Part shown: in pieces, positions 17,840 through 27,628 of the stretch
Position numbering within the stretch: position 1 is the first letter of the stretch
How the letters are laid out: each line of letters begins with the position of its first letter
From: Sinomicrobium weinanense
Lineage (GTDB): Bacteria > Bacteroidota > Bacteroidia > Flavobacteriales > Flavobacteriaceae
Length of the DNA: 64,000 bases
Assembly: GCF_018863395.1 (NCBI RefSeq)
Contig: NZ_JAHKRR010000005.1
Span: 62,001-126,000, forward strand
Direction: 5' to 3'
Position numbers and translations under genes: made by a program
The notes under the pieces: generated by a model
Databases searched by the model: none
What the model was told of the DNA's origin: nothing
What the model saw: the letters and a program-made list of their open reading frames with translations, nothing else

Positions 17840-18544
17840 TTAAAATTCCAGTTTTTCGACCGGGGAAAAGATCATGTCCTCTACCCCGCTTATCTTCACT
17901 CCTATACGGGCAAAGACGTAGTTCCTCACATTGTCTTCGGGGATCTCTGCCGAAACGTTCACGGCCCCAAGGTCATTGATTTCCGCATTGGCCCCGGCAT
18001 AGTTCTCCTGATCGTTATCGGATACGAAGTTTGTACCGTTGAGATAGAGCGTTACCCTTTCCACATTCTTAGCTTCCTCCCCGGTGATCACCTGTTCTAC
18101 ACTGCACGAAGCCTGTACCGTATTTCCGGAAAGGGAGAACTGTGCGTCCCTCACCGTGTAATAGGGGGTTACTTCCACATCCATCGTCATGTCCCCTTCG
18201 AGGGTGAAAAAGATGGTGTCTAACTGTTCTTCACTTATGATCTCTGTGCGGAACGGACCGGCATTATCGGTAAAGACCAGTTTATATACGCCGTCAAACA
18301 GCCTGGCACTAAACGAGCCATCCTGATTTACAGGTACGCCTATGGCTCCCGGATCCCCGTATCCGGGTTGCCACAACTGAAAGCCAACTTCGCCATGCCG
18401 TACCTGAAGAGGTTCTCCTTCATACACCACCCTTCCGCTGAAATAAGTTTCCGGATCGTCAAAATTGTCAATGCCACAGGAGGCCAGGCACAGGACAACA
18501 AGATATGCAATACTATTTATTTTAAGTGTTTTCATCTTTGTCAT
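17840..18544 (-). CDS. DUF3823-family surface lipoprotein
   Basis: 234 residues with lipobox CLASC. The segment DNFDDPETYFSGRVVYEGEPLQ...GVPVNQDGSFSARLFDGVYKLVF is the DUF3823 signature, followed by a C-terminal beta domain. Such proteins follow susD in many loci and probably act as extra surface glycan-binding lipoproteins, in the manner of SusE/SusF (inference). The start is one base after the susD stop, so the two are translationally linked; an alternative start is Met at 18535 (MKTLKIN). Confidence 0.85.
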   Translation of the reverse strand: MTKMKTLKINSIAYLVVLCLASCGIDNFDDPETYFSGRVVYEGEPLQVRHGEVGFQLWQPGYGDPGAIGVPVNQDGSFSARLFDGVYKLVFTDNAGPFRTEIISEEQLDTIFFTLEGDMTMDVEVTPYYTVRDAQFSLSGNTVQASCSVEQVITGEEAKNVERVTLYLNGTNFVSDNDQENYAGANAEINDLGAVNVSAEIPEDNVRNYVFARIGVKISGVEDMIFSPVEKLEF

Positions 18545-18545
18545 T

Positions 18546-20429
18546 TTAATGATTGGGATTTTTTACGATCTTAGAGTTATTGTTGAGTACATCCTGTCCT
18601 ATCATGGAGTAATAGTTACCGAAACGGAAGCGGTCGGATGCCGTTACACGGCTGGGCCTGACTATTTTAAAAATATATTTTTCGTGGTCGGGATCTCCCG
18701 GGTCGTGAATTTTATAGGGCCACAGACCGTAGGGCTGGGTGAGCGGTTTGGTAGCACTGCCAATATTCTGAGTAATGGCAGGTGCTGTGATCTCCGCACC
18801 ATCCATCACGATATGGGCAATTCTCCAACGCTTGATATCAAAAAAAAACAGGCCTTCGAAAGCGAGTTCTACGAAACGTTCGTGCGCAATTCTATCAAAA
18901 GTAATATCACCAGAGGCAAGGGGCACTGTAATCCCGGCCCTTTCCCTGAGCCGGTTCATATATTCAGCGGCCACATCGGGTTGCCCGAGTTCAAATGCTG
19001 CTTCCGCGGCGTTCAGCAATACCTCTCCGAAACGGTAGCGGATAAACCATACATCGCTCTGTACCCCCCGTTGGCCTGAGCCGTCTTTGGGGTCCAGGTA
19101 TTTACGGATATAGAACCCTGTTTGCGCCACGTGCTCCAGCCCGTCAATAGGGCCGTCAAAACCTACCACCTGTACGTTGTTCCCGTCTATATTTTTACTT
19201 TGCCCCCTGGAATCACCGCTTACCACGCTACCGTCGGGCATCTGAAGTCCGGCTAATATATCTACGGTCTTCCCCTTAAATGAAGAACCGGGTACTATCA
19301 CGGTACCTTCCAGACGGGCATCCCTGTTCATGAAGATATCTTTTACACCGTCGTAAACAATATATTCACCCGAAGCATCTTTATTGGGGATAGGGGCAAA
19401 TTCCCCGTTAAGCGTTTCAAAAGCCTGGACCAGGTTCAGGGAGGGATTAATGCGCCCCCCTTCTTCTTCTTCGGCACCGAAACGGGGTTGGTTGGATATG
19501 GTGAAACCGTGTCTTTTACCCGTTTGCAGCTTGTAATCTTCTACAAAAATGGCTTCCGGGTTAGTTGCTTTATCATAGAAAATACTGGCAAAGTTATCGG
19601 CCAGGTCGTCCGGTTTTTTCTGATAGAGGCCATAGGCCCCGGCTTCGCCGTTGATGATCTTTTTTGCTGTATTCAAAGCTGTGGTATAATAATCGTTGGC
19701 CCGGTCTTCGGGAATTCCCACTTCTCCCCCCGGAAGGGACACCTGGGGAGTGGAAGCTCCGTATTTGGCTATGGATCCTGCATAAAGCGCTGCCCGGCAT
19801 TGCATGGCCAATGCAGCTCCCATACTGGCCCTCGACTTGGTATTGGCATCCTGGGGCAGAATGTCTTTGATCTCCTCTGCTTCGTTTATGACAAAATCGT
19901 AAATCGCGGCTTCAGTTTCCCTGGGATGTTCCAAATACGTAGGGTCCCCGCTATAATCATACTCCAGGGGTTCCAGGATAAGGGGTACTCCTCCCATACG
20001 CGTAACCATGGAAAAGTAACAGGAAGCTCTTAAAAACCGGGCTTCCGCTAAAAAACGGTCTTTTATGTCCTGCTCTAATCCTTCGGAAGCGGTAACTTCG
20101 TTTATAAAAATATTCAGGTCACGGATATAGCCATAATTCCAGGTGCCCCAGGAGCCAAATCCCCAGCTGTTATTCTCAAAGTTTCCGTAACTACCGTTAT
20201 CTGACCAGAAGGCCAGGTTAAAACCGGAAAGGGATTGCCAGTTCTCTACGGTTCTGAAATCGTCATACCTGCTGTACAGGTCCGCCAGAATAGACAGCGT
20301 CAGTTCATAACTGTTGTATGCCTTGTCGTCGGGTATGATCTGTGTGGGCTCCCGGTCCAGGAAATCATCGTCATTACAGCCGGCAGCTAACAAAACCAGG
20401 GCCAACAGGGTATATATATGTTTTTTCAT
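18546..20429 (-). CDS. SusD/RagB-family lipoprotein
   Basis: About 627 residues from the Met at 20429 (MKKHIYTLLALVLLAAGC), which gives a clean lipoprotein signal; an upstream ATG at 20447 overlaps the susC stop by one base and is less likely. After the lipidated Cys comes NDDDF, an acidic tract typical of surface-exported lipoproteins. SusD features: FLDREPTQIIPDDKAY, FLAEARFLRASCYFSMVTRMGGVPLI, FIRYRFGEVLLNAAEAAFELGQ, HERFVELAFEGLFFFDIKRWR. It forms the nutrient-binding lid of the SusC encoded just upstream. Confidence 0.95.
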   Translation of the reverse strand: MKKHIYTLLALVLLAAGCNDDDFLDREPTQIIPDDKAYNSYELTLSILADLYSRYDDFRTVENWQSLSGFNLAFWSDNGSYGNFENNSWGFGSWGTWNYGYIRDLNIFINEVTASEGLEQDIKDRFLAEARFLRASCYFSMVTRMGGVPLILEPLEYDYSGDPTYLEHPRETEAAIYDFVINEAEEIKDILPQDANTKSRASMGAALAMQCRAALYAGSIAKYGASTPQVSLPGGEVGIPEDRANDYYTTALNTAKKIINGEAGAYGLYQKKPDDLADNFASIFYDKATNPEAIFVEDYKLQTGKRHGFTISNQPRFGAEEEEGGRINPSLNLVQAFETLNGEFAPIPNKDASGEYIVYDGVKDIFMNRDARLEGTVIVPGSSFKGKTVDILAGLQMPDGSVVSGDSRGQSKNIDGNNVQVVGFDGPIDGLEHVAQTGFYIRKYLDPKDGSGQRGVQSDVWFIRYRFGEVLLNAAEAAFELGQPDVAAEYMNRLRERAGITVPLASGDITFDRIAHERFVELAFEGLFFFDIKRWRIAHIVMDGAEITAPAITQNIGSATKPLTQPYGLWPYKIHDPGDPDHEKYIFKIVRPSRVTASDRFRFGNYYSMIGQDVLNNNSKIVKNPNH

Positions 20430-20446
20430 CTTGATTCTTTTTTGCA

Positions 20447-23400
20447 TTATAAAGAGATGTTTACACCTAGGTTCACAAACTTGTTGGGCGGGTATTCCAA
20501 TCCGTTAGATTCCTTGATCTCCGGGTCTATCCCGAAATCAGACAGGTTATCGATGGAGAAAAGGTTATACCCGTTCACATAGACCCTGAATTTTTGGATA
20601 CCGACCTTTTCCAGGAGTTCCTTCGGGAGCGAATAGCCCAGTTCCAGTGTCCTTGCCCGAAAGTAAGTGACGTTATGCAGCCAGTAGGTAGAATTTCTAT
20701 AACTGCTTTGTCCGCCATCGTTGAACCGGAGTGGCGGGTATTTTCCGGGTATCCATTCACTGTTGGCATCAAAGGGGTCGGCCCTGTGCCAGCGGTCCAG
20801 GAAGATCTTGTTGAGGGCCCCTTCGTTCTGAAAGGGGGTCCTGGTTTCCCATTGCTGGCTCCAGGAATACCCGGAGGCACCAGAAAAATCGGCTGTGAGA
20901 TCAAAGCCCTTATAAGCCATGCGCAGGCTGAAACCATAGTTGATATTGGGGTTGAACGAGGTGTACCCTATTGGCCTTTCGTCATCCCCGGTGATATAAC
21001 CATCTTTGTTCAGGTCTTTATAAATAATATCCCCGGGCAGCAATGTAGCATTTCCCCTGCCGTCTATATTAACGGGATAATTATCTATTTCTTCCTGGCT
21101 CTGAAACTGTCCGTCGGCGATCAGCCCCCAGAAGATATGCTCATACCTGCCTTCGCGCCGGGCACGGTATTCCTGCAAAGAATTGCGGTAACGGGGTTTG
21201 TAACTGTCTAAAAACTTACTTCTGGAAACGGAGGCATTTCCGCTTACGGTGAAAGTGAGTTCGCCGAAATTTCCGGAATAGGACAATGCTCCTTCTATGC
21301 CGTAACGGGCATCGCTGTTTACGTTTTCGTCCGGCAGGGAATATCCCACTTCACTGGGGATAAGGATATCGTACTTTCTTCCCCGCAACCCGGTCCGTTT
21401 CCTGTAGAAATATTCGAATGACCCGTTGAGTTTGCTGTCGAACATATAAAAATCGGCACCTATATTGGTGATCTTACTTTTAAACCAGGTAAAGTTGGTA
21501 ATAGGCAGGCCCCGGTTCCTGGAACCCACCACGACATCCCCATCGAGAATAACCTGCGAGGTATTATAGTTATAGCCGCTCAGGTAATCGTAGGCTCCGA
21601 GCCCGGTGACATCCCTGTTATCATCGCCCAAAACACCGTAAGAGGCCCGGAACTTCAGGTCGTTTAACACCGTGTTCTCTCCCAGGAGATTCTGCATGAA
21701 CTTTTCGTCAGTGATCCGCCACCCTCCGGAAACAGATGGAAAGAAACCTGTTCTTTTCCCGGGGGCAAACATCCACGAGGCATCGCGCCTGCCGGACAGC
21801 TCCAGATAGTACCTGTGCTTCCAGTTATAGCTGATACGGCCTATATATCCTATCCTGGCCTCTTCATTGTCACTGTCGTCAAAAGTGTCCATATCCTTAA
21901 AATAGATCAGCGGAAGGTCGTTGTTATCGGGAACGGAATGTACCCACTGGCGTGTTTCCCGGTCTTCTTTCCGCTCTATCACAAAAAAGGACTCTATATT
22001 GTGATCGCCAAAGGAATTTTTATAGTGCAGCTGTCCCTGGTACAACTGCCGGAAGACCTTTTTGTTTTCGCGTTCCCTCCAGGGATTGGTACTTCCTCCC
22101 GTAACTTCGTAAGTGTCTGTATCGGGACGGTAGGTGTAGGCTTCGTAGGTGTATTCATGCCCGTCCAACACCCGGTCTGCCAGGTAATAGGAATACATTC
22201 CCTTAAGCGTAAGGCCATCTATATAGGGAATATCATATTCTCCGGTAAAATTGGCCTGGATAACCCTCCAGGTATCGAGTGAATATCCTCCGATCTTCTT
22301 ATTGTGCAGGGCCCAGTTGGTCTCGTTATGGCCAATGTCGTTCAGATATTCCGGATTGTCATTGGCATAGGGGCGTTCAAAGGGGCGGTTCCGCAAAATG
22401 GCAAAACGCGGAAGCCAGTAATCATCTGCTCCCGGAATACCCGGCCTGTCCCTGACCTCTATCCGGCCATTGATCTGTGACCCCACACGCAGACGCTTAG
22501 AGATATTGGCATCGATACTACTTTGAATATTGGTCCTTTCAAACCGGAATTCCTTGCCCAATACGGCCTCCTGTTTTAGTTTTGTGGCCGACAGGTAATA
22601 GTTTATTCTATCAGAACCTCCTGAAGTACTGATATTGATACTGGTCAAAGGGGCATTTTTCTTAATGATAAAATCCTTCCAGTTAAAAGACTTATATCCT
22701 TCCTCCGTTCCTATTCTGTATTTTTCCAGTTCTTCGGGTGTAATGGCGGTTTCCCCGTACTGATTGACATCCGCCTCGGCCTTCATCAACATCCACTTAT
22801 AGGAATCGTTGACAGGTTCGGGGAACCTCGACCAGTTTTGCCACCCGGTATAGGCATTGATGTTTACCGTATTTCGGGAACCTTTTTTACCTCTTTTGGT
22901 AGTTACCACCACTACCCCGTTCGCTGCCCGCACCCCGTAAATGGCTGCGGAAGCATCTTTTAAAACGGTAATACTGGCAACATCATTGGGAGCGAGATTA
23001 TTGAACTGCCCTTCGTCCTGGGGCACGCCGTCTATAATAAACAAAGGGGTGCCCATATTACGGATCTGTACAGAGGCACTTGCCCCCGGACGGCCATCGG
23101 ACATACGGAAGGTGACCCCGGGTATCTTTCCGGCCAGTCCGGAGCTTACCGTAGCCCCGCCGTGTACATTTTCGAGATCATCGCTGGTAACCGTGGCAAT
23201 GGACCCGGTAAGGGATTTTTTTTCCTGGGACGAATATCCCGTAATGACCACTTCGTCGAGTTCCTGGGCATCTTCTTTAAGGACCACATCTACCCTGTCC
23301 TTTCCGTTTGCAGGGATCTCCTGACTGATGAAGCCCACGTAAGAGAAGGTCAATATATCCCCTTCCTGTACGTTAATAGCATAATTGCCATCAAAATCAG

Positions 23401-23890
23401 TAGTGGTGCCCTTCGCTCTCTCTTGGATGACTATATTCACCCCCGGCAGAGGTGTCCCTTGTTCGTCCTTTACCGTACCTTCGACAGGTCGTTCCTGTGG
23501 TTTTTCCTCCGGCTTTTTTTCGGGAGGCGGGGGAATGGCTACCCTTTTCACTGCTATGGTGTTATTTTTTTGCAGAAAGGAAAGCCGGGCTTTTCTGGAT
23601 ATTTTTCCCAGGACAAAGGCTACACTCTTGTTCTGTGCCTCTATGGTTATTTTTTCCCTGAGATTGCTGACAAGCTGATCTTCATAGAAGAAGACGAAAT
23701 CGGTCTTGCGCTCTATGGCTTTCAGGGTCTCCACTACGGAGGCGTTCTTTAAATTAAGGTTGATATAAACATTCCTGATATTCTGTGAAGTCGCCCTGGA
23801 TGCGAAAGTCAGACCCGAAAAGATCCAGATGCCCAGTATGGCAGAGCGTATAGTCATAGCAATACATGCCTTGACAAGATTATTTTTCAT
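20447..23890 (-). CDS. SusC/RagA TonB-dependent receptor with STN signalling domain
   Basis: 1147 residues. Order: signal sequence; STN (secretin/TonB short N-terminal) domain at ~50-110 (INLNLKNASVVETLKAIERKTDFVFFYEDQL); a proline/glutamate-rich linker (~118-133, PPPPEKKPEEKPQERP); a carboxypeptidase-regulatory-like domain (VEGTVKDEQGTPLPGVNIVI); plug (LDEVVITGYSSQEKKSLTGS...PLFIIDGVP...AAIYGVRAANGVVVVTTKRG); and a barrel ending VNLGVNISL. The STN domain contacts the FecR anti-sigma factor, whose gene lies 143 bases upstream, so ligand import would be signalled to the ECF sigma factor at 27782-28387. It is followed directly by its susD. The substrate is inferred from neighbours to be a mannose/arabinose-containing glycan. 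Confidence 0.95.
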   Translation of the reverse strand: MKNNLVKACIAMTIRSAILGIWIFSGLTFASRATSQNIRNVYINLNLKNASVVETLKAIERKTDFVFFYEDQLVSNLREKITIEAQNKSVAFVLGKISRKARLSFLQKNNTIAVKRVAIPPPPEKKPEEKPQERPVEGTVKDEQGTPLPGVNIVIQERAKGTTTDFDGNYAINVQEGDILTFSYVGFISQEIPANGKDRVDVVLKEDAQELDEVVITGYSSQEKKSLTGSIATVTSDDLENVHGGATVSSGLAGKIPGVTFRMSDGRPGASASVQIRNMGTPLFIIDGVPQDEGQFNNLAPNDVASITVLKDASAAIYGVRAANGVVVVTTKRGKKGSRNTVNINAYTGWQNWSRFPEPVNDSYKWMLMKAEADVNQYGETAITPEELEKYRIGTEEGYKSFNWKDFIIKKNAPLTSINISTSGGSDRINYYLSATKLKQEAVLGKEFRFERTNIQSSIDANISKRLRVGSQINGRIEVRDRPGIPGADDYWLPRFAILRNRPFERPYANDNPEYLNDIGHNETNWALHNKKIGGYSLDTWRVIQANFTGEYDIPYIDGLTLKGMYSYYLADRVLDGHEYTYEAYTYRPDTDTYEVTGGSTNPWRERENKKVFRQLYQGQLHYKNSFGDHNIESFFVIERKEDRETRQWVHSVPDNNDLPLIYFKDMDTFDDSDNEEARIGYIGRISYNWKHRYYLELSGRRDASWMFAPGKRTGFFPSVSGGWRITDEKFMQNLLGENTVLNDLKFRASYGVLGDDNRDVTGLGAYDYLSGYNYNTSQVILDGDVVVGSRNRGLPITNFTWFKSKITNIGADFYMFDSKLNGSFEYFYRKRTGLRGRKYDILIPSEVGYSLPDENVNSDARYGIEGALSYSGNFGELTFTVSGNASVSRSKFLDSYKPRYRNSLQEYRARREGRYEHIFWGLIADGQFQSQEEIDNYPVNIDGRGNATLLPGDIIYKDLNKDGYITGDDERPIGYTSFNPNINYGFSLRMAYKGFDLTADFSGASGYSWSQQWETRTPFQNEGALNKIFLDRWHRADPFDANSEWIPGKYPPLRFNDGGQSSYRNSTYWLHNVTYFRARTLELGYSLPKELLEKVGIQKFRVYVNGYNLFSIDNLSDFGIDPEIKESNGLEYPPNKFVNLGVNISL

Positions 23891-24033
23891 AATTTTGTGA
23901 AGATTAAATGAAACTTCGGTTTTGTTTGGTTCAGGCCTTCTATCAATTGCGTCAACAGTGGTAAGAGGGCCTTTTTTGATGATGGGTTCAGGTTTTGGTT
24001 CTCATAGTTGGTCGATTTATTAGCGTATGGTTT

Positions 24034-25080
24034 TTATTTGCCTGTACAGCGCCTGCCACTTATGGTTACACTGCCTTCCGTTATTTTATAGGTTATCCCC
24101 AGTGCGTATTGAAAGGCAAGCAACACGCTGGACAGGCTCTGGTCTTTGTGCTGCCCGTGAATGATGCAATGCTTTAGTTCCGGGTTTTCGAGTATTACTT
24201 TTATACCGTACCATCGCTCCAGCATTTTGGCGGCTTCATCCAGCGGGGTCTTTTCAAAGGACAGTATTCCCTCTTTCCACAGGGCTATGCTGGCCACATC
24301 CACTTTCCTACGGGTCCAACTGTTATCCCCTGGCTTGTAAACGGCTTCCTGGCTGGGATTGAGCAACATTCGTTTTTCTTTCCCGGGGTCATCGCTGGTT
24401 CCCGTATTTTCCTTACTCACCTCTACCAGGCCCGTGGCCACAGATACTGCCACTTCATCCTCACTTTTATAGGCTTTTACATTAAAGGAGGTCCCCAATA
24501 CTTTGGTGGTCAGGTCTCTCGCTTTTACAATAAAGGGATGATCTTTGTCTTTTACTACTTCAAAAAAGGCCTCTCCCCGCAGGCTAACTTCCCTGGTATC
24601 GCCGTAAAAGTGTTCTGGGAATATCAGTTCGCTGTTGGAATTAAGCCGGACCACAGTCCCGTCCGGCAGGGTTACGGTCGCTTTTTTTCCGTTGGATATG
24701 TGCTGGGTGATCATGGTCGCCGGGGGCGACGGGGGTTCAATATTATTATAATATATTGTTCCGGCAATCCCCAGGAACAGTATCAGTATTGCTGCTGCCT
24801 TATAATACCTCAACCCTGTCTTTTTCTCCGGGCTATGTATCCTGTTCCTTCTATCGGTTTTTTCCATCAACTCCCGGAAACGGGCCCCGACGGCTGTATC
24901 CTGTTTAGCGATGTCAGCGCTTTTTTTTAATTCTTCCCAATGGGCGTCCATCCATTGCTTTAGCTGGTTTTCCGACCCGGACTCCCTGATCCAGTCCATC
25001 AGGCGGTTATATTCTTCTTCGGTTATTGTATTTTTACGAAATTTCCTGAATAATCGCTCTATATCCTTTTCCCTGCTCAT
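24034..25080 (-). CDS. FecR-family anti-sigma factor
   Basis: 348 residues. A cytosolic N-terminal helical part (~1-90, binding the sigma factor) is followed by one membrane segment (YYKAAAILILFLGIAGTIYYN, ~95-115), the periplasmic FecR domain (GKKATVTLPDGTVVRLNSNSELIFPEHF...REVSLRGEAFFEVVKDKDHPFIVKA...KVLGTSFNVKAY), and a C-terminal DUF4974 domain (LSFEKTPLDEAAKMLERWYGI) that would touch the STN domain of SusC. It precedes susC. It is separated from its presumed sigma gene by the GH127 gene. An ECF-like promoter motif lies 84 bases before the start. Confidence 0.95.
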   Translation of the reverse strand: MSREKDIERLFRKFRKNTITEEEYNRLMDWIRESGSENQLKQWMDAHWEELKKSADIAKQDTAVGARFRELMEKTDRRNRIHSPEKKTGLRYYKAAAILILFLGIAGTIYYNNIEPPSPPATMITQHISNGKKATVTLPDGTVVRLNSNSELIFPEHFYGDTREVSLRGEAFFEVVKDKDHPFIVKARDLTTKVLGTSFNVKAYKSEDEVAVSVATGLVEVSKENTGTSDDPGKEKRMLLNPSQEAVYKPGDNSWTRRKVDVASIALWKEGILSFEKTPLDEAAKMLERWYGIKVILENPELKHCIIHGQHKDQSLSSVLLAFQYALGITYKITEGSVTISGRRCTGK

Positions 25081-25163
25081 TTCCGGTTTTTATTTGCTAT
25101 AAATATGAGGACGGACCACGCCTGTTTTTTTTCGTCATACACTTCTGCCCCTCCTGCTTAAAC

Positions 25164-25192
25164 AACACACGTAACTCTATAAAAAGTCCCAA
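25164..25192 (-). promoter_or_regulatory. Candidate ECF sigma-factor promoter of fecR-susC-susD
   Basis: On the minus strand the site reads TTGGGACTTT, then GAGTTACGTGTGTT. The first part resembles the GGAAC-type -35 of ECF promoters; GTGTGTT would be the -10 region. The same 29-base arrangement, with 23 identical positions by my count, is found at 27629-27657 upstream of GH127. In both cases the GTGTGTT block starts 80-84 bases before the start codon. Confidence 0.55.
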
Positions 25193-25271
25193 TTAAAAAA
25201 TGATTTTTCTAAGGAACTGTCTAAATTTCATCCATGAAAGCCAAGTACATGACAAAAAACTAATTTTGTTA

Positions 25272-25335
25272 TACGAGTGTACGAGTTATCAACCTCCATC
25301 CATATACCCGAATACCCGAACACTCGGATACCCGA
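25272..25335. repeat. Short 8-base-period repeats in the fecR-GH127 gap
   Basis: The 349-base gap between fecR and the GH127 gene holds two tandem repeats: TACGAGTG/TACGAGTT at 25272-25287, and ATACCCGA at 25304-25311, 25312-25319 and 25328-25335 with a diverged unit at 25320-25327. CGAGTGT (25274-25280) and ACACTCG (25320-25326) are complementary. The rest of the gap holds the ECF-like promoter and nothing else I can name. Confidence 0.55.
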
Positions 25336-25428
25336 TAAGATGCGTCTTTCCTTATGGTAATAAATACGATGTCAATTGAAACAAAAATATTGTCATGTAC
25401 TGAACCATGAAAGGACACGGATATCTCT

Positions 25429-27549
25429 TTATTCCCTGACGGGATAGACCGGAAATTCGGTTATCCTGAGGGTGGTACAGCCATAGGGAATAAGGCTTAT
25501 TTCCTCTACGGTATTTACATTTTTGAAATTCCGCCAGAAACCGGGCATTACCGGAACTCCGTTTATGGCTTTCCAGTCGTCCGCCTTTACGCCTTTTAAT
25601 CGTAACTCAAGGGGGGCATTTTCCAGGTTCCACGGATAACTTCCGTCCCAGTCGTGTTCTACCACCTCTATGTTTTCAGCGGGGTTTTCCAGTTCAGGCT
25701 CCACCAGGCCGTAGTTCCAGTCCCCTGCCGGATAAAACTCGAAGAACTCCCGGTAACCGTCATCCCTGTCCTTCTTTCTTTTTTCGTGCGGTATTTTCAG
25801 CGCATACACCAACGGGCCTCTTTCCACGGCGACAGAAAACTCATACCATTTAGAGGTCTTTGTTTTCATGGGCAGTTTTAACACGATCTCATCACCTGTT
25901 CTCCACTCCCTGTCAATCACGGCTATTTGGTTGTTTACGGGTGCACCCACAACTTCTCCGTTCACGGAAATGACCGGGTTTTCGGCCCAGGAAGGGATTC
26001 GAAGGTGAAAGGGGAAAGCGGAGGTCTCCGAAAGCGTTAATTTAAAGCTGACGGTTTCCCGGAACGGAAATCCGGTAGTTTCGCGAACTTCCAGGTCGAC
26101 ATTGTCTCCCACCTTAAGACTGACCCTGGCCGGGGCATACTGCAATGCCGCCACTCCCCCATCCTTCGTAGCGTAAAACAGGTTTTGTACAAACTTGGGC
26201 CAGGACTGGTGCATATTGGTGGTACAGCAGGTATAGCCGGTGACCGTTCCGAACACAAAATCGGTATGCTGATGATTGTGCGTTTCGAAGGCGGCATCGA
26301 GCCGGTCGCTAATCTCCACCTGGTTGGCGGCCTGAAAATACTGTCTGGACATATAGTCGTCCGAAGCCTGTGTCGGCAAGGCGTTGTAGGTGATCTTTTC
26401 GAGCAGGTCGGCAAACTCCATATCGCCGGTGATCCGGGTCATGGCCTCCAGGGAGAACATCATTTCAGATACGGAACAAAACTCTATCCCCCGCACGGGG
26501 TTATTGCCGTGGAGCGGTTCGTCCCCGCCGTACATTCCCTGAGGCTGGCCATGGTATTTTTTGATGTCACGGAGTGCTTTTTTAACAGCCCGGAGATATT
26601 TTTCGTCCGTATCTTTCTGGTAACGGATCACTGGTTCTTTGATCCCCTGTGCCAGGTTTACCGTATGTATTCCACCCATTTTGGAGAGGGAAATTCTACT
26701 GATCTCAACAGAATCGAAAGGGTAATGTACTCCTCCGAAAGACCAGGGGACCCCGGGGTCCCCGCTCTTGTCTTCACCCAGGAAAATTCCGGTCCAGGGA
26801 AAGGTTTGCTCATGGATGATATCTCCCAGCTCCAGCAAAAATTCATCCCCGGTAATATTGTACAGCCAGTAGACCACCTGTAAGTTATCCCCTCCCCGTC
26901 GATTGGCCCAGAACGATAAATAATCCAGTGGTCTTTCAGGCAGTTCTTTTAACTGGTATTTAAAATATTCGGTGAGTGTGGTTATCACTCTTTTATCTCC
27001 GGTTGCTCCGTAATACTGTTTCAGGATCTTCAGCATGATCATCTTGGGCCACCAGTCTTTTCGCGGGCCCCGTTGAAGGCCCGGCTCATATTCGGGTTCT
27101 TTCTCAAACGGAACAGGACCGAGGTACCCGTCTTCAGCCTGGTTGTTCAGGGTCCATTCTATCCAGGGGCGGACTTTTTCCTTCAGGGCGTTATCATCAA
27201 GGATATAGGCCAGGGGAAGCAACCCGTCTATCCAGTAGGGCCCTCTTTCCCAGCCGTCACCGTCACCGCCCAGCCAGCCGTTCCGATCTCCTACGACTTC
27301 CGGATAGATGGAATCGAGCTTCCCGGTCATGCCGTTGGCCATGCGCTGCAATTGTTCTTTAAGCCAGCCTTCGGGACGGATCGTTCCCAATGGGAGTTCC
27401 AGATAAGGCCGTGGTTCCAGAGGGGCCCGGTTTTGCAGATAATTGACCTGGGGTGAATGGCTTTTTTCCGTAACGGTAGTTTTTTGGTCCCCATCCCCGC
27501 AGGATAGCAGGGTCAGGGAAACGGCAAAGCAGGTAAGTAGTTTTTTCAT
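25429..27549 (-). CDS. GH127-family beta-L-arabinofuranosidase lipoprotein (DUF1680)
   Basis: About 706 residues from Met at 27549 (MKKLLTCFAVSLTLLSC); upstream in-frame codons run through a tandem repeat and are probably not translated. The lipobox Cys is followed by GDGD, suggesting surface export. The body is the (alpha/alpha)6 DUF1680 domain: LPLGTIRPEGWLKEQLQ, NGWLGGDGDGWERGPYWIDGLLPLAY. The Glu-x-Cys in GIEFCSVSEMM and the Cys-Cys in GYTCCTTNMHQ match the zinc-bound Glu/Cys cluster of GH127, where a Cys is the nucleophile. It would remove terminal beta-L-arabinofuranose; GH146-like specificity is possible. It lies between the sigma and fecR genes and has its own ECF-like promoter. Confidence 0.9.
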   Translation of the reverse strand: MKKLLTCFAVSLTLLSCGDGDQKTTVTEKSHSPQVNYLQNRAPLEPRPYLELPLGTIRPEGWLKEQLQRMANGMTGKLDSIYPEVVGDRNGWLGGDGDGWERGPYWIDGLLPLAYILDDNALKEKVRPWIEWTLNNQAEDGYLGPVPFEKEPEYEPGLQRGPRKDWWPKMIMLKILKQYYGATGDKRVITTLTEYFKYQLKELPERPLDYLSFWANRRGGDNLQVVYWLYNITGDEFLLELGDIIHEQTFPWTGIFLGEDKSGDPGVPWSFGGVHYPFDSVEISRISLSKMGGIHTVNLAQGIKEPVIRYQKDTDEKYLRAVKKALRDIKKYHGQPQGMYGGDEPLHGNNPVRGIEFCSVSEMMFSLEAMTRITGDMEFADLLEKITYNALPTQASDDYMSRQYFQAANQVEISDRLDAAFETHNHQHTDFVFGTVTGYTCCTTNMHQSWPKFVQNLFYATKDGGVAALQYAPARVSLKVGDNVDLEVRETTGFPFRETVSFKLTLSETSAFPFHLRIPSWAENPVISVNGEVVGAPVNNQIAVIDREWRTGDEIVLKLPMKTKTSKWYEFSVAVERGPLVYALKIPHEKRKKDRDDGYREFFEFYPAGDWNYGLVEPELENPAENIEVVEHDWDGSYPWNLENAPLELRLKGVKADDWKAINGVPVMPGFWRNFKNVNTVEEISLIPYGCTTLRITEFPVYPVRE

Positions 27550-27578
27550 ATGTTTAGTTTTTGGACGGGGGGACGGAT

Positions 27579-27599
27579 GACCGGTGACCGGTGACCGGG
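27579..27599. repeat. Three 7-base tandem units in the GH127 leader
   Basis: GACCGGT, GACCGGT and GACCGGG follow each other at 27579-27599, between the candidate ECF promoter and the GH127 start codon. Such tandem units can change copy number by slippage; no function is shown. Confidence 0.6.
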
Positions 27600-27628
27600 G
27601 CATACAACTGTCATTCGTCTTTATACAT

